Positions 27,561 through 37,022 of a stretch of DNA of 64,000 nucleotides are shown in pieces (position 1 is the first letter of the stretch; every line of letters begins with the position of its first letter). A program made the position numbers and the translations under genes. The notes below the pieces were generated by a model that saw only the letters and a list, made by a program, of their open reading frames with translations, ran no database searches and had not been told where the DNA came from. Source of the DNA: Rossellomorea aquimaris (lineage in GTDB: Bacteria; Bacillota; Bacilli; Bacillales; Bacillaceae_B); the NCBI RefSeq assembly GCF_020171925.1, contig NZ_JAIVAR010000004.1, positions 62,001-126,000 of the forward strand. The letters run 5' to 3'.

Positions 27561-29369
27561 ATGAAAGCCTCCGATAATAAGGAAGTAAGTAAAACCATCC
27601 AAAAGGCGGTGAAAGCAATCAAAAGGTTTTCAGCAATTTTCCTTGCATTATTACTAATCTTCCCCACCCTACCCGCCGGCTCAGGCGATGCTTATGCAGA
27701 ACAGGGCAAAGTGACAATCAGTACTGATGGCTTGAACGTCCGAAAAGGACCTGGCCTTAGTTTTCCAGTCTTGACACAAGTACATAGAAATCAATCATTC
27801 AGAGTGGTAGATTCCAAAGGGGACTGGTACAAGATTTCAACTGATTCAGGTGACGGCTGGGTGGCAAATTGGTTCGTCACCACAGAATCCACTGAGTCAG
27901 CCGAAACGGTGGAGGGCGGCACCGTCAACACCGATGGGCTCCGATTAAGGAAAGGACCTAGCACATCCGATTCCATCGTCTCCGTTTTGAAAAAAGGGGA
28001 AAAGGTGACAATCACAGAAGTGAAAGGGAATTGGCTCTCTATTAATACAGGGAGCATGAGCGGCTGGGTTCATAAGGATTACGTCGATCCTTCTTCCAGT
28101 CAGACCCCCCTCCCTTCCACTGAAAGCAACAAGAAAGCGGAAGCGAAGCAAGGGGTCATAACGGCAGGCACCTTGAACGTGAGAAAATCCCCTTCTTCAG
28201 GGAGTCCGATTGCAGGTGCGGTGCACAAAGGAAATAAAGTATCGATAACGGGAAGTGTTTCAGGGTGGTATGAAATCCAGTTCGGGAACACAAAGGCTTG
28301 GATTTCGGATGATTATGTGGAGGTTTCAAGCGGTACAGCTGATGTTCCTTCCTCTTCCAACTTCACGGCAATGATCACCGTGCAATCTTTAAATGTCCGA
28401 AGTGAGGATTCACTGAATGGCAAGGTCATTGGCAAAGTGAAAAAAGGGGAAACATACACGATTTTGACAGAGCGGAACAATTGGTACGAAATTAAGCTAT
28501 CGGGCGGGGATTCAGGTTGGATCGCAGGGTGGTATGCCCAGAAAACGGTTGGAAGTGCACAAAAGAAAACCGATCCCCCCCCTTCCAAGACTTCAGGAGA
28601 AAAGGTGACGATTCTCTATAACGGCACCAACATACGAAATGGTGCAGATGTACAGTCAAACGTCGTGAAAAGGGCACAAAGCGGCGAAACCTTTCCTGTC
28701 ACAGGACAAGAGGGTGACTGGTATCAAATTCGATTAGAGGATGGACAGACCGCGTTTGTGGCAGGGTGGATCGTTTCCATCCGTTCCGGCAGCGGATCCG
28801 AAACTTCCCCTTCAAGGAACTCAAGTGGGGGGATCGGCGATAAGGTCATCGTCATCGACCCGGGACATGGTGGGCGAGACAGCGGAACGACCGGCGCAAG
28901 AGGAACACTTGAAAAGCTTATTACATTGAAGACCGGACAACTTCTGGCTGATAAGCTGGAAAGCGCGGGTGCAAAGGTGGTCCTTACCAGGAAGAACGAT
29001 GACTATGTGTCACTGCCATCACGTGTATCATTGTCTCATTATTACGATGCTGATGCCTTTATCTCAATCCACTTTGATAGCATCCATGATGGCAGTGTAT
29101 CGGGTCATACAACCTTTTATAATAAAAGCTATCAAATGGAATTAGCGGAAGACGTGCACCAAAGTCTTGCAAGCCGTCTTCCAACCAGAGACCGCGGAGT
29201 ACGGATGGGGGATTATCACGTCATCCGTGAGAATAAGCAGGCAGCGATTCTATTGGAGCTTGGGTTCCTAAGTAATGCTACTGAAGAAGCGAATATGACT
29301 TCGCATTATTATCAGGACTTAGCCGCTTCAGCCGTTTATCAAGGGTTGAATGAGTATTTCTCTGACTAA
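27561..29369 (+). CDS. SH3-domain N-acetylmuramoyl-L-alanine amidase (YrvJ-like)
   Basis: The 602-residue exported enzyme has a signal peptide (FSAIFLALLLIFPTLPAGSG, cleavage near AYAEQ). Five SH3b domains follow (about 48-108, 117-176, 196-254, 266-326, 346-408), each with a pattern like LNVRKGPG and W(Y/L)xI. The C-terminal amidase_3 domain (about 428-600) has zinc ligands in DPGHGG and FISIHFDS, Glu in EKLITLKTG and the catalytic Glu in ILLELGFLSN. It should cut stem peptides from peptidoglycan while the SH3 domains hold the wall. Confidence 0.93.
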   Translation: MKASDNKEVSKTIQKAVKAIKRFSAIFLALLLIFPTLPAGSGDAYAEQGKVTISTDGLNVRKGPGLSFPVLTQVHRNQSFRVVDSKGDWYKISTDSGDGWVANWFVTTESTESAETVEGGTVNTDGLRLRKGPSTSDSIVSVLKKGEKVTITEVKGNWLSINTGSMSGWVHKDYVDPSSSQTPLPSTESNKKAEAKQGVITAGTLNVRKSPSSGSPIAGAVHKGNKVSITGSVSGWYEIQFGNTKAWISDDYVEVSSGTADVPSSSNFTAMITVQSLNVRSEDSLNGKVIGKVKKGETYTILTERNNWYEIKLSGGDSGWIAGWYAQKTVGSAQKKTDPPPSKTSGEKVTILYNGTNIRNGADVQSNVVKRAQSGETFPVTGQEGDWYQIRLEDGQTAFVAGWIVSIRSGSGSETSPSRNSSGGIGDKVIVIDPGHGGRDSGTTGARGTLEKLITLKTGQLLADKLESAGAKVVLTRKNDDYVSLPSRVSLSHYYDADAFISIHFDSIHDGSVSGHTTFYNKSYQMELAEDVHQSLASRLPTRDRGVRMGDYHVIRENKQAAILLELGFLSNATEEANMTSHYYQDLAASAVYQGLNEYFSD

Positions 29370-29475
29370 CAAGTCTATATTCACGATGGCCCATGCGAGA
29401 TGAGTGGCTTATGTGAAACGTGTCCAGCTCACAACCGATAGACAGAGCTACTATCTTACAGTCCAGCAAGAAATT

Positions 29476-29526
29476 AAAAACCCGTCTTAATTTGCATCTT
29501 ATCATGCAAATTAAGACGGGTTTTAC
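29476..29526. terminator. strong bidirectional terminator between yrvJ and dtd
   Basis: AAAACCCGTCTTAATTTGCA pairs without mismatch with TGCAAATTAAGACGGGTTTT around a short loop. It serves the convergent yrvJ and dtd genes. Confidence 0.92.
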
Positions 29527-29542
29527 TTTGTCCCGGTTTGGG

Positions 29543-29983
29543 TCATTTACTTTCTACGATCAATGTCACTGGTCCATCATTGATCAAGTCGACATCCATC
29601 ATTTCCCCGAATACACCCGTTTCCACTTTCACACCTTTTTCTTTCAATACTTCATTGAAGTATTCATAAAGAGGGCGGGCTTGTTGAGGCTTTGCCGCAT
29701 CCATGAAGTTTGGCCTTCTCCCTTTTCGGCAGTCACCATATAGTGTGAACTGTGAAACAGAAAGGATTTCCCCCTCTACATCCAGCAGGGAATGATTCAT
29801 CTTGCCTTCTTCGTCTTCAAAGACTCTTACATTCACAATCTTATCAGCAAGATAGCGGGCATCTTCTTCTGTATCCTCATGGGTGATGCCGACGAGCAGG
29901 ACGAACCCAGATTGAATCCTTCCCGTTATTTCCCCACCGACGGTCACCGATGCTTCTTTGCTTCTCTGAAGGACGACTCTCAT
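29543..29983 (-). CDS. dtd: D-aminoacyl-tRNA deacylase
   Basis: The 146-residue protein removes D-amino acids from mischarged tRNA. Both family signatures are present: [19 protein letters not shown] and [12 protein letters not shown]. The start [15 protein letters not shown] is universal. It lies 12 bases downstream of relA and is cotranscribed, as in B. subtilis. Confidence 0.96.
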   Translation of the reverse strand: MRVVLQRSKEASVTVGGEITGRIQSGFVLLVGITHEDTEEDARYLADKIVNVRVFEDEEGKMNHSLLDVEGEILSVSQFTLYGDCRKGRRPNFMDAAKPQQARPLYEYFNEVLKEKGVKVETGVFGEMMDVDLINDGPVTLIVESK

Positions 29984-29995
29984 GAAGATCCCTCC

Positions 29996-32185
29996 TTAAT
30001 TCATGATTCTCCGGACGGCGTACACATCAGAGATCTGTTTGATCCTCTCGACCACTTTGTGAAGGTGAGAAATGTTTTGTATCGAGATGGACATATTGAT
30101 GGTAGCCATTTTATTGCGGTCAGACTTCCCGCTTACAGCAGTGATGTTCGTCTTTGTTTCATTCACTGCCTGAAGCACTTCATTCAACAGGCCTCTGCGA
30201 TCATAGCCAGATATTTCGATATCGACATTATATTCTTTACGATCCTGTCCATCACCCTCCCATGAAACATCGATCAGACGCTGTTCCACTTCTTCCGTCT
30301 GCACATTCGTACAGTCTGCACGGTGTACCGAGACACCACGGCCTTTTGTGATGAATCCTACGATTTCATCACCGGGTACGGGACTGCAGCATCTTGATAA
30401 ACGGATAAGGAGATTGTCGATTCCCTTAACTTGAACGCCAGCATCCTTTTTCCGTTTGACGGGCTGGGCATTCAGTTCCTTCATCGTTTCTTCGAGCTTA
30501 TCTTCCTGTTCCCGCTTCTTCCTATCTTTCTCTGTCAAACGGTTGGCGATTTGCGCAGCGGTGATCCCATTGTAGCCGACTGCCGCATACATATCATCTT
30601 CGTTTGAGAAATTGAACTTTTCGGAAACACGTTTGATGTTTTCAGCAGTCAAAATTTCTTTCAGGTCGAAATCCTGGTTTTTAATTTCTTTTTCAACCAG
30701 CTCGCGGCCCTTTTCAATATTCTCTTCCCGTCTCTGCTTTTTGAAGAATTGTTTGATTTTATTCTTCGCCTGTGAGGTCTGAGCCAACTTCAGCCAGTCC
30801 TGGCTCGGACCATAGGAATGCTTAGAGGTGAGAATTTCAACGATGTCGCCCGTTTTAAGCTTATAATCGAGCGTTACCATCTTACCGTTCACCTTTGCCC
30901 CGATCGTTTTATTCCCGATTTCCGAATGGATGCGATACGAGAAATCAATCGGCACAGAACCTGAAGGTAATTCAAGCACATCCCCTTTTGGGGTGAACAC
31001 AAATACCATATCTGAAAATAAATCGATCTTCAGTGATTCCATGAATTCTTCAGCATTGGCTGATTCATTCTGGAACTCAAGGATTTCCCTGAACCACGTG
31101 AGTTTCTTTTCAAAGGATACCTTATCATCCAAGGTCTTTCCTTCTTTATAAGCCCAATGTGCTGCTACCCCGTATTCAGCGATCTGATGCATATCAAGTG
31201 TCCTGATTTGCACTTCAAGCGGATCTCCCTTTGGACCTATGACAGTCGTATGGAGAGATTGATACATATTGGGCTTCGGCATGGCGATATAATCCTTGAA
31301 GCGTCCAGGCATCGGCTTCCAACACGTATGGATGATGCCAAGCACTGCATAACAATCTTTAATGCTATCTACCACGATGCGGACGGCGAGGAGATCATAG
31401 ATTTCATTGAACTGCTTATTCTGAAGGGCCATCTTGCGATATATGCTGTAAATATGCTTCGGTCTCCCGGAAATTTCCGCGTCGATTTCCACTTCACCAA
31501 GACGATCCTTCACTTCATTCACAACATCATCAAGATACTCTTCACGTTCTGCACGCTTCTTCTTCATCAAGTTGACGATCCGGTAATATTGCTGCGGATT
31601 CAAATACCTTAAAGAAGTGTCTTCAAGTTCCCATTTGATCTTTGAGATCCCCAACCGATGTGCAAGCGGGGCGAAGATCTCAAGCGTCTCATTTGCAATC
31701 CGTCGCTGTTTCTCCTGAGGCAGGTGTTTAAGGGTCCTCATGTTATGCAGTCTGTCTGCCAGCTTGATCAGGATGACCCTGATATCCTGCGCCATCGCAA
31801 CGAACATCTTACGGTGGTTTTCTGCTTGCTGCTCTTCCTGGGATTTATATTTGATCTTTCCGAGCTTTGTGACCCCATCGACGAGCATGCTGACCTCAGC
31901 ATTGAATGCCTCCTCGATTTCGGCAAGGGAGATTTCGGTGTCTTCGACCACATCATGAAGAAAGCCCGCCGCTACCGTGGAAGGGTCCATCTCAAGGTCG
32001 GCCAGGATCCCTGCGACTTGGATGGGGTGGATGATATAAGGCTCTCCGGATTTACGGTATTGTTCCTTATGGGCTTCCTTGGCAAAATCGTAGGCTTTCT
32101 GTACCATCTGCACGTGTTCATCGTTCAAATATTCTTTTGTTCTATCAATAACCTGTTCAGGAGTTAGTACTTGATCTTTGGACAT
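29996..32185 (-). CDS. relA: bifunctional (p)ppGpp synthetase/hydrolase
   Basis: The 729-residue Rel protein has an HD hydrolase domain with AAGFLHDVVEDTEIS. The synthetase domain includes GRFKDYIAMPKPNMYQSLHT, then a TGS domain (about 390-450), a zinc-finger region with RCCSPVPGDEIVGFITKGRG, and a C-terminal ACT domain. Intact HD and synthetase motifs suggest both activities. AAAGGTG precedes the ATG at 32185. apt lies upstream, but the gap of about 400 bases and a terminator separate them. Confidence 0.96.
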   Translation of the reverse strand: MSKDQVLTPEQVIDRTKEYLNDEHVQMVQKAYDFAKEAHKEQYRKSGEPYIIHPIQVAGILADLEMDPSTVAAGFLHDVVEDTEISLAEIEEAFNAEVSMLVDGVTKLGKIKYKSQEEQQAENHRKMFVAMAQDIRVILIKLADRLHNMRTLKHLPQEKQRRIANETLEIFAPLAHRLGISKIKWELEDTSLRYLNPQQYYRIVNLMKKKRAEREEYLDDVVNEVKDRLGEVEIDAEISGRPKHIYSIYRKMALQNKQFNEIYDLLAVRIVVDSIKDCYAVLGIIHTCWKPMPGRFKDYIAMPKPNMYQSLHTTVIGPKGDPLEVQIRTLDMHQIAEYGVAAHWAYKEGKTLDDKVSFEKKLTWFREILEFQNESANAEEFMESLKIDLFSDMVFVFTPKGDVLELPSGSVPIDFSYRIHSEIGNKTIGAKVNGKMVTLDYKLKTGDIVEILTSKHSYGPSQDWLKLAQTSQAKNKIKQFFKKQRREENIEKGRELVEKEIKNQDFDLKEILTAENIKRVSEKFNFSNEDDMYAAVGYNGITAAQIANRLTEKDRKKREQEDKLEETMKELNAQPVKRKKDAGVQVKGIDNLLIRLSRCCSPVPGDEIVGFITKGRGVSVHRADCTNVQTEEVEQRLIDVSWEGDGQDRKEYNVDIEISGYDRRGLLNEVLQAVNETKTNITAVSGKSDRNKMATINMSISIQNISHLHKVVERIKQISDVYAVRRIMN

Positions 32186-32339
32186 GATCAAAATCACCTT
32201 TATATAGAAATTTTCAGTGCTTGTTCAATTTTAATGATTGTTACTATTATCAAAAAAAATTAAGGTTCTGTAAAGTGTTTACGGTAAAATTCTCAGATTT
32301 CCTCAAAGTTTGTCGAAATTAGTCGATAAACTTTCAACT

Positions 32340-32425
32340 TAATCGCCGCTGTTGATCTCCGTGGAAGACTTCGCTTTCCGCGGGTAGCAGGAGTCTACGT
32401 CTTCCACTCCAGTCAACAGCTGGAA
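32340..32425. repeat. dispersed fold-back repeat, short copy
   Basis: GCTGTTGA, CGTGGAAGAC and GCTTTCCGCGGG are followed by GTCTTCCAC and TCAACAGC, so the outer 30 bases fold back on each other. The sequence family is that of 17816-18019. It lies between apt and relA; no gene is visible at 32186-32597 apart from this and the apt terminator. Confidence 0.65.
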
Positions 32426-32529
32426 AGGTTAAAAATCATTTTTATATCTATGCTCATAGCGTGGAATGTTCCTTGCACTATATAACCTACAGTTCACAAT
32501 ATCACGCTAATTAAATAAATCTACTTATA

Positions 32530-32568
32530 TAAAAAAGGGCTGACATTTCTTCATGTCAGTCCCTTGTG
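32530..32568 (-). terminator. terminator after apt
   Basis: AAGGGACTGACAT pairs with ATGTCAGCCCTT on the minus strand and is followed by TTTTTATA. It separates apt from relA. Confidence 0.85.
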
Positions 32569-32597
32569 GTTGGTTGTGTTTGTTGTTGAGTGTTGGA

Positions 32598-33110
32598 TTA
32601 GTATTGCATTAGTGTAAGGACGTCGTATCCTTCAAGTTTTTCACGGCCATCGAGGTAGGTCAGTTCGATGAGGAATGCCGCTCCCGCCACGATGCCCCCA
32701 AGTTCTTCCACGAGGTTGATCGTTGCTTCGATTGTACCGCCTGTAGCAAGTAGGTCATCTGTGATGAGTACACGTTGACCAGGTTTGATGGCATCCTTGT
32801 GGATCGTCAAAGCATCTTTTCCGTATTCCAGGCCATACTCTTTCTTGATCGTTTCACGAGGCAATTTCCCCGGCTTGCGCACTGGGGCGAATCCTACACC
32901 CAATGCATAGGCAACAGGGCATCCAATGATGAATCCACGTGCTTCGGGTCCCACTACGAGATCGATCTCTTTTTCTTTTGCGTATTCGACGATTTGGTCT
33001 GTTGCATATTTATAAGCATCACCATTGTCCATCAATGTTGTGATGTCTTTAAATTTAATTCCTTCTTTAGGCCAGTTTTCGACGATTGTAACATATTGTT
33101 TTAAGTCCAT
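32598..33110 (-). CDS. apt: adenine phosphoribosyltransferase
   Basis: The 170-residue enzyme converts adenine and PRPP to AMP. The PRPP-binding motif [16 protein letters not shown], the adenine-site [12 protein letters not shown] and [14 protein letters not shown] are all present. It overlaps the end of recJ by 10 bases, so the two are translationally linked. Confidence 0.97.
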   Translation of the reverse strand: MDLKQYVTIVENWPKEGIKFKDITTLMDNGDAYKYATDQIVEYAKEKEIDLVVGPEARGFIIGCPVAYALGVGFAPVRKPGKLPRETIKKEYGLEYGKDALTIHKDAIKPGQRVLITDDLLATGGTIEATINLVEELGGIVAGAAFLIELTYLDGREKLEGYDVLTLMQY

Positions 33111-35467
33111 GCTTCTATTTCCTCCTCAAATGGTTCGGACTCTTTTATCCTATCATCAAACCAAGCCTTCAATTCGCCGTAAGAAGAATATAACAGCTCG
33201 TTCTCAAGCTCATACTGCTGCTGCTTCTTCTGATAAGCCTTGGACTCTGACAAGTCTTTCTTGGTTTTGACAGGATTAAGAGAAATAAATCCATTGTCTA
33301 TTGTAACAAAATTCAATTCAAAAAACACCTGTGACATAAAATCGATTGTTTCTTTCGACCAGCCCTTATATTTCGCCAGTTCATCCCCATGCTTATTCAA
33401 GTCAAAAGAACCACGTTTTGATAAGAACGCATAATACCATTTAAAGTGATCCCTCGTTGGCATCGTACTGAAGAAATGGTCTTCATCCTGGAAGAAGTGG
33501 GCATAGATCCGGTGAGGCTTCCCTTTGCCGACGATGGCCTGCACTGTATCCACCGAGTCAGGCATATCAAGGAAAACGATGCTCGCACCTTCAATCGTCA
33601 ACTCCTCAATGGTATCCATGTGCTGGATCAAGTGGATATCGTCACGATCTTTAAGTTCCAACTTATCCAGTGTAGAAGGATGAAAACAAACGATCACTTT
33701 ATTCTGATCGGGAACCTGCTTTTCCCATTTGTCAATTTGCTTGATACCCCGCACATCGAAGAGTTGCCAATCGTCAATCCGAATATCATGAAGGAAGATT
33801 TGCGGTTTCTTGCGATTATTCCATTCATTGATTGATAATTCTCCGATGATCGATGCATCAGAGAAAGGTGTGATATGATCGGCAATCTCACCCAAGCCGA
33901 AACCGACTCCATCCAATTTATTCCCATCGCAACCAAGTACGACTTTCAAATGATTCTGATTAGATCCGATCTTCTTATAATGATCGATGGAAACATCCTT
34001 GATCATCCACTTCGGTTTAGGGTTATGCATGCCGAACGGTGCCAAGAGTTCAAGCTTCTCAATTGACTCGATTGACACCTCTTCAAGGCTAACCGCTGCA
34101 TCCAACATCGTGACGGGGATGAAATCTTCTTCCGTCAATTCATCATGTGCGATTTCGTTCAACCTTTCACGAAGCTGACCTACATGGTCCAGTTCGAGCG
34201 TCATACCCGCCGCCATAGGGTGTCCGCCGAAATGGGGCAGAATATCCCTGCATTTTGATAGACTCTTAAATAAATCAAACCCCTCAATGCTTCTTGCAGA
34301 GCCTTTCGCCTTGCCCTTTTCTGAATCATAGCTCAGCACGATCGTCGGACGATAAAATTTATCAACCAGTCTGGAAGCGACAATCCCGACGACACCTGAA
34401 TTCCAGCCTTCTTTTCCGATCACCAGAACGGCATTTTCGTCTAAAGGAAAATCCTTCTCGACCATTTCAATCGCTTCCTGTGTCATTGTATTGACGATGG
34501 ACTGCCTTTCCTTGTTCAGCGCATCGATCTCTTGAGCCAGTGCCCTGGCTTCATCTGTATCTTCCGTCAACATCAGATCAACAGCGGGATCGGCATCGCC
34601 AAGACGTCCAACTGCATTGATCCGCGGTGCGATCATAAAGCCGATTGTCTCTTCCGTCATGTCTTGCTGCTCAGAATTCGCTACCTTGCATAAAGCCTTG
34701 ATTCCTTTTCTTTCCGTCACTCTCAGCCTCGCAATTCCACGCTTTGCCAGAAGCCGATTTTCTCCGCGCAATGGAACGAGATCGGCAATGGTCCCGATGG
34801 CAGCAAGGTCAAGGAGATGGACAGGGAGTTCACCATAAAGTGCATGTGCTAACTTAAATGCGACCCCGACTCCAGCGAGCTCTTCAAAAGGATACGTTGA
34901 ACCTTCGATTTTAGGATGAATGATGGAATGTGCCTCAGGCAAAGCTGGTCCAGGCTCATGGTGATCAGTGATGATCAAATCAATGCCCAATTCCTTGGCG
35001 ATTTGTGCTTCATTCACCGCTGAAATCCCTGTATCCACCGTGATGATCAGAGAAAAACCTTCATCCTTTGCCCAGCGGAAAGCAGCTTCATTGGGGCCAT
35101 ACCCCTCTGTGAAGCGGTTCGGTATATAAAACTCCACTATTGCCCCCAGATCACGGAGAACCGTCATCATGACAGACGTACTACTAACCCCATCTGCGTC
35201 GTAATCACCGAAAACGAGAATTTTCTCCCCTTCGGTTATCCCGATACGAATCCGGTCGACCGCTCTCTGCATATCGTTGAATAAATATGGATCGTGAAAC
35301 GAATGACCTTCGTCAAATAAAAAATCCCGAGCTTCTTCTAAATCTTCCAAGTCCCGGTTAAATAATAATTTCGCAACAAGCGATGGTATTTTCAATTCTT
35401 TTTCAAGTTTTTCGATCTTCTGCTGGTCAGGTTCTGCAATCTTCCAGCGTGTTTTAGAATTTAGCAT
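33101..35467 (-). CDS. recJ: single-stranded-DNA exonuclease RecJ
   Basis: The 788-residue nuclease has DHH-domain motifs [24 protein letters not shown] and IITDHHEPG, and the DHHA1 motif [13 protein letters not shown] long C-terminal Firmicute-specific extension (about 570-788) follows the OB domain. It degrades ssDNA 5'-3' in RecFOR repair. It overlaps apt by 10 bases. Confidence 0.95.
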   Translation of the reverse strand: MLNSKTRWKIAEPDQQKIEKLEKELKIPSLVAKLLFNRDLEDLEEARDFLFDEGHSFHDPYLFNDMQRAVDRIRIGITEGEKILVFGDYDADGVSSTSVMMTVLRDLGAIVEFYIPNRFTEGYGPNEAAFRWAKDEGFSLIITVDTGISAVNEAQIAKELGIDLIITDHHEPGPALPEAHSIIHPKIEGSTYPFEELAGVGVAFKLAHALYGELPVHLLDLAAIGTIADLVPLRGENRLLAKRGIARLRVTERKGIKALCKVANSEQQDMTEETIGFMIAPRINAVGRLGDADPAVDLMLTEDTDEARALAQEIDALNKERQSIVNTMTQEAIEMVEKDFPLDENAVLVIGKEGWNSGVVGIVASRLVDKFYRPTIVLSYDSEKGKAKGSARSIEGFDLFKSLSKCRDILPHFGGHPMAAGMTLELDHVGQLRERLNEIAHDELTEEDFIPVTMLDAAVSLEEVSIESIEKLELLAPFGMHNPKPKWMIKDVSIDHYKKIGSNQNHLKVVLGCDGNKLDGVGFGLGEIADHITPFSDASIIGELSINEWNNRKKPQIFLHDIRIDDWQLFDVRGIKQIDKWEKQVPDQNKVIVCFHPSTLDKLELKDRDDIHLIQHMDTIEELTIEGASIVFLDMPDSVDTVQAIVGKGKPHRIYAHFFQDEDHFFSTMPTRDHFKWYYAFLSKRGSFDLNKHGDELAKYKGWSKETIDFMSQVFFELNFVTIDNGFISLNPVKTKKDLSESKAYQKKQQQYELENELLYSSYGELKAWFDDRIKESEPFEEEIEAWT

Positions 35468-35590
35468 ACGTTCACTCCTCAGACTTATTCATTATACAAA
35501 ATTGAGGGGGTTGTTTCAATCTTTGCATTGACCCGAGCGTCCTGATCACTTTACCTGAGCCAACCGCATGTATCCATATGTAAACCTCCA

Positions 35591-35622
35591 TAAAAAAACC
35601 AGCGGCATTCGCCACTGGTTAC
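35591..35622 (-). terminator. terminator after the lapA-like gene
   Basis: AACCAGTGGC pairs with GCCGCTGGTT (one mismatch) and is followed by TTTTTTTA on the minus strand, directly after the lapA-like stop. Confidence 0.8.
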
Positions 35623-35958
35623 CTACTCACCTGTCTCGCCGATGGAATCGGGGGCCCGTTTTTTCAAAGGAGCTTCCTGCTTCTTATCATGTTGCACCTT
35701 GTCAATCTGCTCCTTCAAGAGCAGGTTTTCCTTTTCAAGCGACCTGACCTTCCTTTGTACGACATACAACCGGAATAGCCCGACCGAGCCAATGATGATC
35801 CCGCCCATCAATACAGATCCCAGGATTACCAGGATAAGCGGCCACTCGGCTTCCCCGAATAAATAATTCACCGTTACAGGATCCACATTGATCACCGCAA
35901 AGATCGCAACGACCAAGGCAAAGAAGATCCCCAACAACAACGTCCATTGAAACTTCAT
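35623..35958 (-). CDS. LapA-domain (DUF1049) membrane protein
   Basis: The 111-residue protein has two membrane helices (about 5-27 and 40-65, with VNYLFGEAEWPL between) and a C-terminal coiled coil, VRSLEKENLLLKEQIDK. This is the lipopolysaccharide-assembly-A-like fold found in many Gram-positives (YrvD in B. subtilis at the same place). Function in Firmicutes is unknown. It is 12 bases downstream of the CDF transporter gene. Confidence 0.85.
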   Translation of the reverse strand: MKFQWTLLLGIFFALVVAIFAVINVDPVTVNYLFGEAEWPLILVILGSVLMGGIIIGSVGLFRLYVVQRKVRSLEKENLLLKEQIDKVQHDKKQEAPLKKRAPDSIGETGE

Positions 35959-35969
35959 ACTATCCCCTC

Positions 35970-36896
35970 CTACATTAAATCAACCGAATCCCCGGAATCC
36001 CCTTCCATAGGATTATATGGGTTGATGTGAACAAATACGTCATTTACATTTGATTCTTCCATCAGCTTCTCTTTTACCCTTTTGCCGACACGATGGCCGT
36101 CTTCCACCGTCATAAAGGGATCGACGCTGATCTTCAGATCGATGATCACGTAATGACCATGCTCCCTTGCATGCAATTCATTGATTTCTTTCACGTCCGG
36201 CACGGACTCCACGATCTTCCTCAGGGGGAGGATATCCTCTTCGTGAAGGACATGATCCAACGTATTATGTATGGACTCCTTCCCAAGGTGCCATGCCATC
36301 TTCAAAACAAGCAATGCGACAAAAAGCCCCGCTACCGGATCTGCGTACACGAGCCAGCCAATCTCCAATTTCCCGCCAATGATCGATGCCGAAATCCCGA
36401 TTAAGGCGGCAATCGAAGAAAATACATCGGATCGATGTTCGTACGCATTCACAATCAATGCATCACTCTTTAATTTCTTACCCAATCGATATTTATATTG
36501 AAACATGGCTTCCTTCACAATAATGGAAAAGATCACCGCATAGATCGCAATCATTCCAGGTGGTGAGAGCGGATGGAAGAATGATTCTATGGATGATTTG
36601 CCAATCTCGATTCCTACTAAAAATAATAAAACAGCTACGATGATGGCTGCAATCGATTCTGCTTTTCCGTGACCGTATGGGTGGTCTTGATCAGGTGGCT
36701 GCTTCGCTGCGCGCAACCCGATGAAGACAGCAAGTGACCCGGCTACATCCGAGGCGGAATGCACGGCATCGGCGATGAGCGCCCGGCTATTACCTGCAGC
36801 CCCCGCTCCCCACTTGACGAGTGCGAGAAGAATATTTCCCACTACCCCGATCATGGCGGCAAATTCAGCTTTTTTAAAACGATCCTCAGGATTCAT
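35970..36896 (-). CDS. cation diffusion facilitator family transporter
   Basis: The 308-residue protein has six membrane helices and two metal-site motifs, ALIADAVHSASDVAGS in helix 2 and VNAYEHRSDVFSS in helix 5. The histidine-rich loop DQDHPYGHGKAESI and a C-terminal cytoplasmic domain with HAREHGHYVIIDL complete the family. Zn, Mn or Fe efflux is likely; the metal cannot be chosen by eye. I start at 36896, seven bases after AAGGAGG. Confidence 0.92.
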   Translation of the reverse strand: MNPEDRFKKAEFAAMIGVVGNILLALVKWGAGAAGNSRALIADAVHSASDVAGSLAVFIGLRAAKQPPDQDHPYGHGKAESIAAIIVAVLLFLVGIEIGKSSIESFFHPLSPPGMIAIYAVIFSIIVKEAMFQYKYRLGKKLKSDALIVNAYEHRSDVFSSIAALIGISASIIGGKLEIGWLVYADPVAGLFVALLVLKMAWHLGKESIHNTLDHVLHEEDILPLRKIVESVPDVKEINELHAREHGHYVIIDLKISVDPFMTVEDGHRVGKRVKEKLMEESNVNDVFVHINPYNPMEGDSGDSVDLM

Positions 36897-36979
36897 CAAA
36901 ACGCCTCCTTCTCGTGCTTTTACTATTGTACCCAACACTGTAAAAAAACGCGACGAAAAATCGGCGATTCCCCCTTAAA

Positions 36980-37012
36980 AGAAAAAATGGTCCAGGGGAA
37001 CCCTGGACCATT
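36980..37012 (-). terminator. terminator of secDF
   Basis: AATGGTCCAGGG pairs with CCCTGGACCATT and is followed by TTTTCTTTT on the minus strand, just after the secDF stop codon. Confidence 0.9.
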
Positions 37013-37022
37013 CTACATCCTA